Notes under the pieces: model-generated
Told to the model about the DNA's origin: nothing
Databases searched by the model: none
The model's input: only the letters and a program-made list of their open reading frames with translations
Translations under genes and position numbers: made by a program
In this document: piece after piece, positions 22,765-30,900 of the stretch
Layout of the letters: every line of letters starts with the position of its first letter
Numbering within the stretch: position 1 is the stretch's first letter
Source: a virus
Virus record (IMG/VR): IMGVR_UViG_3300032820_003990
Coordinates: 1-38,251 of that record
Length of the DNA: 38,251 bases
Direction: 5' to 3' (one strand)

Positions 22765-23149
22765 GTTAAAAGCATATAAAGATGCAGTAGGTGTTTGGAC
22801 AATTGGGTATGGGCATACTGTTGATGTTAAAGAAGGTATAGAAATATCACAACATCAAGCAGATGTAATACTTCAAGTTGATTTATATGAGTATGAAGAT
22901 TATATAAACAAATATGTTCAAGTATCACTTACACAAAATCAATTTGATGCTTTAGTAAGTTGGGTTTATAATTTGGGTGCTGGTAATTTACAATCAAGCA
23001 CTATGTTACGAGTGCTAAATGAAGGTAAATATAGTGAAGTTCCCTCCCAAATGAAAAGATGGAATAAAGCAGGTGGCAAAGTCTTACGAGGATTAGTTCG
23101 CCGCAGGGAAGCCGAAGCGGATTTATTCAACGATGACTCAAGCAGTTAG
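22712..23149 (+). CDS. Endolysin, GH24 lysozyme family
   Basis: This 145-aa protein is a T4/P21-type muramidase that cuts peptidoglycan. The catalytic triad has the T4 lysozyme spacing: E15 in Q-F-E-G, D24 in A-Y-K-D, and T30 in W-T-I-G-Y-G-H-T. The later A-L-V-S-W-V-Y-N-L-G-A-G and R-G-L-V-R-R-R-E-A-E segments are also typical. There is no signal peptide or SAR membrane anchor, so release probably needs a holin, which was not identified with confidence. The start at 22712 lies inside the previous gene; a GTG five codons later is possible. Confidence 0.92.
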   Translation: MEISQVGIELIKQFEGCRLKAYKDAVGVWTIGYGHTVDVKEGIEISQHQADVILQVDLYEYEDYINKYVQVSLTQNQFDALVSWVYNLGAGNLQSSTMLRVLNEGKYSEVPSQMKRWNKAGGKVLRGLVRRREAEADLFNDDSSS

Positions 23150-23405
23150 TGACCTATTTAAAAAATTTAAAGAACTTGAAGACACTGTAAAAGCAAATGG
23201 TGATCAATGGGATACGGACTATCAAAATGTGTTGGATCGTTTAAAGTCCCTTGATGTAAAACAAGATAGTCTTCGCACAAACATAACACATATTAGTCAG
23301 CGCCTTGCTACAATACATAAAAGGCTTGAAAGAATTGAAAAAGAGATTGGTATTGATGGAAAAAAGAAATCAGATCCACCAATGCCTGAGTACTATGGGT
23401 TATAA
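23133..23405 (+). CDS. Small coiled-coil protein
   Basis: This 90-aa protein is almost entirely predicted helix with heptad-like Leu/Ile spacing (about 5-75) and ends in a Pro-rich tail (P-P-M-P-E-Y-Y-G-L). It overlaps the endolysin gene by 17 nt, and its 3' end overlaps the 3' end of the minus-strand gene by 6 nt. Its function is unknown; a lysis accessory or structural coiled coil is possible. Confidence 0.7.
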   Translation: MTQAVSDLFKKFKELEDTVKANGDQWDTDYQNVLDRLKSLDVKQDSLRTNITHISQRLATIHKRLERIEKEIGIDGKKKSDPPMPEYYGL

Positions 23406-24197
23406 TCTACCAAATGCCCATTGCCGTTCCCAACACCACCAACATTCTTCGCAGTGAACAGTAAAATTACATGAAGCTTCGATTGTTCCTTCGCATGACC
23501 ATGTTACTGGAAGTAGAGAATTTATTAAATTAAATTGTCGGAAAATATCAGCAACAAATCTTTTATCTATTAAGTATAGTGGCCTCATATGTGCTCTGCA
23601 TTCACTTTCAATTTCTTTTTTTACATCGTCGCCCCGTCGATGTTCTTCGCCGTTTGAATACGGTTGTACATCTGCTGGAGGATTAGATGTAAGCCCATCG
23701 AAGAGTACATGCCAAACTTCAGTGTCTTTGTTTTTTTTGTCTCTGTCTTGAAACTCTTGCCATTCAGTTTGATGCGGATCACTTCGAGGAGGATAGTAAA
23801 TTTGATGTGGAAGCATTCTATCAAAGTTAAGTATTTCAGTAACTTTTTGTATAACTGCTGAAGCCTTAACAGGATTCCACGGTCGTTGCCTTCTTACTGA
23901 CATGGGTTGAATATATAAATCTAAATTATGATCTTGTATAGTTTTAGCAAGGAGATATAATAATGAAGTTGAGTCACAACCACCTGAACACCAGATACCT
24001 AATCGTTTTACATTGTTTGTGTGTCTAGTATTTTTTGGAATTTTAATTGTAATAGATTCTGAGTTATCTAAATTATAATATGGTTGTTCAACAAAGTATG
24101 CTGGTTCTGGTTGATTACTAACTAATGTACCAAAATCTTCTGGTGCGTTGTCAGCAAATGTTTCTGATGATAGCACAACTTGTTCAGTTGTTGTCAT
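23400..24197 (-). CDS. queC: QueC-like PP-loop ATPase (7-cyano-7-deazaguanine synthase family)
   Basis: This 265-aa protein is the only minus-strand gene. It has the PP-loop ATP pyrophosphatase motif S-G-G-C-D-S-T at 71-77. Its C-terminus matches QueC: W-S-C followed by C249, C252 and C255 in a CxxCxxCxxR spacing and then a W-A-F close. QueC converts 7-carboxy-7-deazaguanine to preQ0, used for tRNA queuosine or, in some phages, for modified DNA. Residues 130-200 form a larger insertion than usual. No QueD, QueE, FolE or DNA-inserting DpdA is seen in the window. It has its own late-type promoter motif and a GGGAG ribosome site. A different PP-loop reaction remains possible. Confidence 0.7.
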   Translation of the reverse strand: MTTTEQVVLSSETFADNAPEDFGTLVSNQPEPAYFVEQPYYNLDNSESITIKIPKNTRHTNNVKRLGIWCSGGCDSTSLLYLLAKTIQDHNLDLYIQPMSVRRQRPWNPVKASAVIQKVTEILNFDRMLPHQIYYPPRSDPHQTEWQEFQDRDKKNKDTEVWHVLFDGLTSNPPADVQPYSNGEEHRRGDDVKKEIESECRAHMRPLYLIDKRFVADIFRQFNLINSLLPVTWSCEGTIEASCNFTVHCEECWWCWERQWAFGRL

Positions 24198-24226
24198 TTA
24201 ATTTCTCCCGTAAATCATTATGTATG

Positions 24227-24234
24227 TATTTATT
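24227..24234 (-). promoter_or_regulatory. T4-late-type promoter motif (AATAAATA) for the minus-strand gene
   Basis: Read on the minus strand, AATAAATA lies about 30 nt before the start at 24197. A GGGAG ribosome site (24205-24209) lies 7 nt before that ATG, so this transcript would have a short normal leader. Confidence 0.6.
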
Positions 24235-24258
24235 GGATGGTGTAAAAATGTTAAAAAA

Positions 24259-24288
24259 GTTTACAAATCATTTAATTTTTTTGTAAAC
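24259..24288. repeat. Inverted repeat GTTTACA / TGTAAAC
   Basis: Two perfect 7-nt arms (24259-24265 and 24282-24288) flank a 16-nt AT-rich centre, between the two divergent promoter motifs. It could be an operator for a dimeric regulator or an RNA hairpin. Confidence 0.5.
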
Positions 24289-24301
24289 GCCTTAAATAAT
24301 T

Positions 24302-24385
24302 ATGCAGGAAGGCAGTTTTGAATACACTATAACAATAATCTCAAGTGATTCGAAACTTCGCGTTTCTAATATAAAGAAGAGGTAG
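24302..24385 (+). CDS. Possible 27-aa mini-gene
   Basis: An ATG 3 nt after CTTAAATA opens a 27-codon frame (MQEGSFEYTITIISSDSK, ending in I-K-K-R). It has no clear Shine-Dalgarno. The peptide has a plausible beta-strand pattern and might be a small gene or a remnant. Support is weak. Confidence 0.3.
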   Translation: MQEGSFEYTITIISSDSKLRVSNIKKR

Positions 24386-24391
24386 TAATTT

Positions 24392-24433
24392 ATGCTGTTA
24401 GACTGCGTACGGGCAATAGGCCTGATTGTTTAA
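24392..24433 (+). CDS. Possible 13-aa leader peptide before a terminator
   Basis: A short frame (MLLDCVRAIGLIV) has an AGAGGT ribosome site. Its stop codon overlaps the first base of the terminator stem. This geometry is like that of attenuator leader peptides, but the codons show no clear amino-acid bias. Confidence 0.35.
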   Translation: MLLDCVRAIGLIV

Positions 24434-24465
24434 AAGCCCTTCGGCGAAAGTTGGAGGGCTTTTTT
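24432..24465 (+). terminator. Rho-independent terminator with GAAA tetraloop
   Basis: AAAAGCCCT pairs with AGGGCTTTT in a 9-bp stem. The inner CGGC-GAAA-GTTG can add four pairs capped by a GNRA-type loop. Six T residues follow. It separates the minus-strand gene region from the fibre region. Confidence 0.88.
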
Positions 24466-24473
24466 AATGACCT

Positions 24474-24481
24474 GATAAATA
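24474..24481 (+). promoter_or_regulatory. T4-late-type promoter motif (GATAAATA) at the start codon of the next gene
   Basis: GATAAATA is followed by 5 nt and ATGGC at 24487, the same geometry as at 15763. The predicted +1 falls on the start codon, and there is no Shine-Dalgarno. Confidence 0.65.
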
Positions 24482-24486
24482 TAACT

Positions 24487-24864
24487 ATGGCAAGATCAAC
24501 TACAATGATAAGTTCCGCTACAGGAACAAATTTTAACACAACTGGCAGTAAAGTTCGTGCTGATGCTTACTATGGTTATACAGATGGTATGCATACGGTT
24601 GCTTTTTATTTAGAAGACTTTACTGGAAAGATTTTTCTAGAAGCTACATTAGCAACAGAACCAACAGAGGATGATTGGTTTGCAGTTGCTATAAATCCAC
24701 CGAATGAATTTTTGTTGGCTACAGCACACACTGGTGTTATTGCTCGTACTTTTAATGGTAATTTCGTTTATGCACGAATTCGCATTAATCGTGATCATTT
24801 AAGCCCTGCAAACAACGATACGATGCAGTATGGCCAGATCACACAAGTCCTTCTTAATCATTGA
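24487..24864 (+). CDS. Small virion structural protein of the fibre region
   Basis: This 125-aa protein is rich in Thr, Ala and aromatic residues and appears to be an all-beta sandwich. It starts M-A-R-S-T-T-M-I-S-S-A-T-G-T-N. It resembles small structural proteins encoded just before the fibres of marine T4-like phages, from memory. A longer in-frame reading from 24451 would start inside the terminator stem and is rejected. The start follows a late-promoter motif by 5 nt without a ribosome site. Confidence 0.72.
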   Translation: MARSTTMISSATGTNFNTTGSKVRADAYYGYTDGMHTVAFYLEDFTGKIFLEATLATEPTEDDWFAVAINPPNEFLLATAHTGVIARTFNGNFVYARIRINRDHLSPANNDTMQYGQITQVLLNH

Positions 24865-24878
24865 TCACTATTTAATTA

Positions 24879-24886
24879 GATAAATA
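24879..24886 (+). promoter_or_regulatory. T4-late-type promoter motif (GATAAATA) for the giant fibre gene
   Basis: The motif lies 37 nt before the fibre ATG at 24924, which has its own GGGGAT ribosome site. Confidence 0.6.
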
Positions 24887-24923
24887 TCTATAGTTATAAC
24901 TTTAGGTATTTTGGGGATCAAAT

Positions 24924-27900
24924 ATGACAATTCAATCAGGTACTAGTACAGGTGGTGTAACTGCTATACCATTTTCACAAACTAGCAATTACTCATTGAA
25001 TCAAGTTTTAGTATTTGACACTGCTATTCAAGCATTTGTTAATTCAGTATTACCAGATGGTGGAAACACTGGCGAAATTAATACTGGATCAAATATAGGC
25101 GTAGGCACAGGAATTTTTGCAGATAAGCTGCTCGGTGACTTACGGTTTAAAAGTATTATTGCTGGAACGGGTGTTAATATTACTTCTGATTCAGATGAAG
25201 TTACTATTAGTTTATCAGCAACTGGATCGGGTGACGTCAGTAATGGCGAAAACACAGGATCAGGTGCTAATGTTTTTAGAGATAAAAATACAGGCAATTT
25301 AAGGTTTCGAACACTTACTGCTGGAACAGGAGTTACAATTACTGAGAATGCTGATGATATAGTTCTTAGTGCTGGAACAGCTGCTTCAACACTTAATGGA
25401 TTAAGTGATACAGATTTTGTTAAGGTAGCAAACAACCTTAGTGATGTAACAGCCGCAACAGCAAGAACAAATTTAGCAGTTTATTCAAAAACAGAAAGTG
25501 ATGCAAAATATCACACTATGAATGAATCAGAAACTGTTGATGTAGATGCGACATATAATATGGGTGACACAACCCATCGATGGAATGAGATTCATGCAGT
25601 TAGATTTAGAGGGCAAGCAGACACTGCACTTACTGCATTAACAATCCCAGGTTTTTCCCCAAGTGATTATTTAACATTAATAGGCGGTATAATGACTGGT
25701 GCTTTGACATTGTCAGGTGCACCAACAGCAGATTTACATGCCGCAACAAAGTTATATGTAGATACCGCAATAGCAGATACAATAGATAGTTCACCAGGTG
25801 TATTGAATACATTAAATGAGTTGGCCGCGGCGATAGGTGACGATGCTAATTTTGCAACTACAATGTCAAATTCAATTGCAGCTAAATTACCATTAGCAGG
25901 CGGCACATTGACTGGCGCATTAGTATTGTCAGGTGCTCCAACAATTGCATTACATTCTGCAACAAAAGCATATGTAGATGCAGGTGATGCTTTACAACTA
26001 ACAGCGGCAAGTAATTTAAGTGATGTAGCAAATGGTGCAACAGCAAGAACAAATCTTGGATTAGGAACAGCAGCTACAACAGCAAGCACGGATTATATTG
26101 CAGCTGGTACAACAACTAGTGGCATTCTCGAAGGAGCAAATTTATATTACACTGATGCAAGATCGGATGCAAGAGTTAATGCAGGTTTTGCCGCAAGGTC
26201 TACAAGTGATTTAAGTGAAGGTACAAACCTTTACTATACAGATGCACGATGGGATACAAGATTAGCGGCAAAGACAACTGCTAATTTAGCAGAAGGCGCA
26301 AATCTTTATTATACAGATACACGGGTAGATGTAAGGGTTGACGCAGGATTTACTGCAAAGTCAACAACTAACCTAAGTGAAGGAACGAATTTATACTACA
26401 CTAATGCTAGAGCAGATGCTCGCATTGGCGCAGCTAACTTAGGTGATTTAGGTAATGTCGATGTAACTGGTATTGCAGACGGCTACCACCTTACGTGGGA
26501 CGCCGGTAATACTAAATTTATTGTTGCAAGTTTTACAGAAGAAAATTTATCAGATAATGACACAGATGATTTATCTGAGGGTAGTACTAATTTATATTAC
26601 ACAAATGCAAGGGCACGAAGTGCTATTAGTGTAACAGGTGATTTAACATATAATTCAACATCTGGTGTATTAAATTATTCATTAGCAGGATACAATAATG
26701 CTAATTGGGATACTGCATATACGCATTCACAAGCGGCACATGCTCCAGCAGGTGCAATAGCCAACGTTGTTGATGATACAACACCGCAGTTAGGTGGAAC
26801 CCTTGACGCAAACGGTAACACAATTGATATGGGTGTTAATATTATTACTGACGCAAAAGTTGGAAACTATGATACAGCAGTAGCAACAATGCCCAATTGG
26901 AATCTAGCATATACTTGGGCAAATGCAGGACGTACTAACTGGGATACAGCATATACGCATTCACAGGCAGCGCATTATGCTACAAGTAATTTTAATACAG
27001 ATCTTGCTAGTAAAGACACAGCAGATGTTACAGAAGGAACAAATTTATATTACACTGATGCAAGAGCAAGAGCCTCTGTCAGTGTAACAGGTGATTTAAC
27101 ATATAATTCAACAACTGGTGTTATGAGTTATACAACGCCAACATTATATGCAACATCGAATTTTAATACAGATTTTGCAACTAAATCTACAACTAACTTA
27201 ACTGAAGGAACTAACCTTTATCATACAAGCGAAAGAGTAGATGATCGAGTTGCGGCATTGCTTGTAGCAGGTAACGCAGTTGATTTAACATATAATGATA
27301 CTGCTGGTACTATAACAATTGATGCAGATTTTACAGAACAGAGTGGTTACAATAATACTAATTGGGATACAGCACATGGATGGGGCAACCATGCAAGTGC
27401 TGGATATGCATTAACTACATATGTAGATACTGCAATAGCCAATACAATTGATGCAGCGCCAGGTGCGTTAGATACGTTAAATGAGTTAGCAGCTGCACTA
27501 GGTGATGATGCTAATTTCTCAACTACTATGACAAATGCATTAGCTGGTAAAGAAGCATTAATTACTGCCGGAACAACAGCACAGTATTGGAGAGGTGATA
27601 AGACCTGGCAGAGTACTACTAATTGGGATACAGCATTTGGTTGGGGAGACCATTCGGGTGCAGGTTATTTAACAGCTATTACTACTCAGTCATTTACAAC
27701 ATTATCAGATGTAGATGCTGTAGTAGCAGCTGATGATGCTAAGGTGCTTTATTATAATCATGCAACTACCTCATTTAAATGGAAAACAGATGCAAGTACA
27801 CCAGCTGGTTATAATAATGCTAATTGGGATACAGCATTTGGTTGGGGCGATCATAGCACAGGCGGCTATTTAACTTCAGAAACATCTCATGCAGATGTTG

Positions 27901-30900
27901 TTGTTGATGGTGACTTTGCGTCACAGGGTATTATGATGCGTGGTGCAACAGCAGGGAGTTACAGTATATTAACTAATAGCTCTGCTAATTGGAATACAGC
28001 ATTTGGTTGGGGCAACCACGCAAGTGGTGGTTACCTTGCTGGAACACATGATGCAGCTGGTGTAACAACTGCTAAAATTAGCAATTGGGATACAGCATTT
28101 GGTTATGGAAATCATTCAAGTGCTGGTTATGCATTAACTTCATATGTAGATACTGCAATAGCCAATACAATTGCTTCGGCGCCAGGTGCGTTAGACACGT
28201 TAAATGAGTTAGCAGCTGCACTAGGTGATGATGCTAATTTTGCAACTACTATGACAAATTCATTGGCAGGTAAAGAGCCAACAATTACTGCTGGAACAAC
28301 GTTAAAATATTGGAGAGGTGACAAGTCATTTCAAACATTAAATACAAGTGTAGTTCCAGAAACCACAAATCTTTATTATACAGATGCAAGAACAAATTCA
28401 GCATTTGATACAAGAATAGCAACTAAATCAACAACTGATTTAAGTGAAGGTGCTAATTTATATTATACTAATGCTAGAGCAGATGCAAGAGTTAATGCAG
28501 GATTTACTGCTAAATCAACAACTGATTTAAGTGAAGGAACTAACCTTTATTATACAGATACTCGAGCACGAAGTGCTATTGGGGTAAGTGGTGATTTAGC
28601 ATATAATGCATCAACAGGTGTTATTAGTTATTCACTAGCAGGATACAATGATACTAATTGGAATACAGCATATACACATTCACAAGCAGCTCATGCTCCA
28701 ACTAATGCAATTATTAATATTAGTGGGCAAACATTTACAACATTATCAGATGTAGATGCTGTAGTAGCAGCTGATGATGGTAAAGTTTTATATTATAATC
28801 ATGCAACTACTTCGTTTAAATGGAAAACAGATGACGATATACCAGCAGGTTATAATAATGCTAATTGGGACCAGGCACATACTTGGACAAATGCAGGACA
28901 TACTAACTGGGATACAGCATATGGATGGGGCGATCACTCAAGTGGTGGTTATTTAGGTGCGGCACACGCCGCGGCTGGTGTAACAACTGCTAAAATTGGT
29001 AATTGGGATCTTTCGTTTGGTTATGGAAATCATGCAAGTGCTGGTTATGCATTAACATCATATGTTGATAGTTCAATAGCAAGTTTAGTTGATAGTGCGC
29101 CAGCATTATTAAACACATTGAATGAATTAGCAGCTGCGTTAGCAGATGATCCAAATTTTGTAACTACAATAACTAATTCAATTGCTGGTAAAGAATCAGC
29201 AATTACAGCAGGAACAACAGCACAGTATTGGAGAGGCGATAAAACTTTCCAAACACTTGACACAAGTAATGTTCCAGAGAACACAAATCTTTATTTTACA
29301 AATACAAGGGCAGATTCGAGAGCAGTTACTCAAGTACTTGCCGCAACAGGTGCTAATTTAGATTTAAGTTCTAAATCAACAACTGATTTAAGTGAAGGTA
29401 CAAATTTATATTACACTAATGCTAGAGCAGATGCTCGCGTTAGTGCGGCAATAGGCTCTACAGTTCAAGCACATGATACTGGTTTAACTGCAATTGGTGG
29501 ATTAACAGCACTAGATAGCAAGTTTATTGTTGGCAATGGAACAACTTGGGTTACAGAATCAGGATCAGCAGCCCGGACTTCATTGGGCTTGGATACAATG
29601 TCTCAAGAAAGTGCGTCATCTTATTACAATAGATCAGAGACTGATACTAGGTTTGCTAATGTATTAGGAACTGGTGCTAATTTAGCAGATATTGCAGACG
29701 CTGCTGTAGCAAGAACTAATTTAGGTTTAGGTACTGCGGCAGTTTCAGATGCAGGAGATTTTGCTGATGATACATTAAGCAATTTAGCTAATGCACAAAC
29801 ATCAAGAATTAATTTAGGTGCAATTGGATATACAGAAGGTGATGCAAGATGGGTCAATGATGATGTAAATTGGGTGCCAGATATTGATAATATATTAGTA
29901 TTAGGTGACTCAACTAGACGATTTAGTGCAATTTATGCAAGGCAAGTTATTGGTTCGTTTGCTGGCACTTTTGATTTATCCACAAATACAGATGCATTGT
30001 CAGAAGGTAGTGTTAATTTATATTATACTAATGCTAGAGCTGATGCAAGAGCAGATGTTCGTATAGCAGCTTCAAGTATTGATTTATTAAGTGATGTTGA
30101 TACTACTACAGCAACACCAACTGATGGTCAAGCACTTATTTGGGATAACGCAGGAGCGCAATGGAAACCAGCAGATCAAACTGTTACTGGTGCGTTGATA
30201 GCATCTAACAATTTAAATGATTTAGTAGACCAATATGATGCAAGAACTAATATTGGTCTTGGAACAACAGATAGTCCAAAATTCGGTGGGCAATCAACTG
30301 GAATAATTACAATTGAAGCAACACCAAATGGTGCTACAGCACCAACATTTTGTGGGCTTGTATTTAAAAGTGTTCCGCCAACAGCAGGTACTGGACACAA
30401 GTGGTCATTGGCCACTGAACAAGATGGTGATTTTTCACTTGCATATCGTACTATTGATGATACAGGCGGTAATGTTGGTAGTTCAACAACATATCTACAA
30501 GGAAGCATATCTACTAATAGAGTATTAATTGGTAGTTCATCAATAAGTGTTGGAATAAGTGGATTAGTATATCCAACAGCAGACGGCACAGTTGGCCAGG
30601 TATTAACAACTGATGGTGCTGGAGCTTTAAGTTGGACTACAGTATCATCCGGTAGTAGTGGAGACATTACTGCGGTTGTTGCTGGTACTGGATTAACAGG
30701 CGGTGCATCATCGGGCAGTGCAACATTAAATGTCGATGTCGGAACAACAGCAGACAAAATTGTACAGTTAGATGGTAGTGCAAGATTACCAGCATTAGAT
30801 GGCTCGCAATTAACAGGTCTTTCGAGTGGTGCAAGTACTTTACCTGCATTAAGTGATGTAGATGCTGTAGTAGCAGCTGATGATGCAAAGATACTTTATT

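Larger units (their letters stand above)
24198..24486. other. Non-coding or mini-ORF region between divergent genes
   Basis: This is the largest gap in the window (289 nt) and the only divergent junction. It holds, in order, the ribosome site and late-type promoter of the minus-strand gene, an inverted repeat, a weak late motif before a 27-codon ORF, a 13-codon ORF with its own ribosome site, a terminator, and the late motif of the next gene. No tRNA-like fold was found by eye. Confidence 0.7.

Noticed and set aside
23020-23030. GGTAAATA inside the endolysin gene as a promoter for the coiled-coil gene
   Set aside because: It lies over 100 nt before that start within coding sequence and shows no supporting elements.
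24198-24486. A tRNA gene in the largest gap
   Set aside because: No cloverleaf with T-arm and acceptor stem could be formed; the hairpin present is a terminator with a T-tract.
24451-24486. N-terminal extension of the small structural protein from an ATT/TTG-like codon at 24451
   Set aside because: It would start inside the terminator hairpin, and the ATG at 24487 matches the late-promoter spacing and the family-like N-terminus.
30176-30757. 193-codon open frame on the minus strand within the giant fibre gene
   Set aside because: It is antisense to repeat-rich coding sequence with strong third-position bias, contains repetitive Pro/Val/Ala text, and has no ribosome site. Similar antisense frames at other fibre positions are the same artefact.
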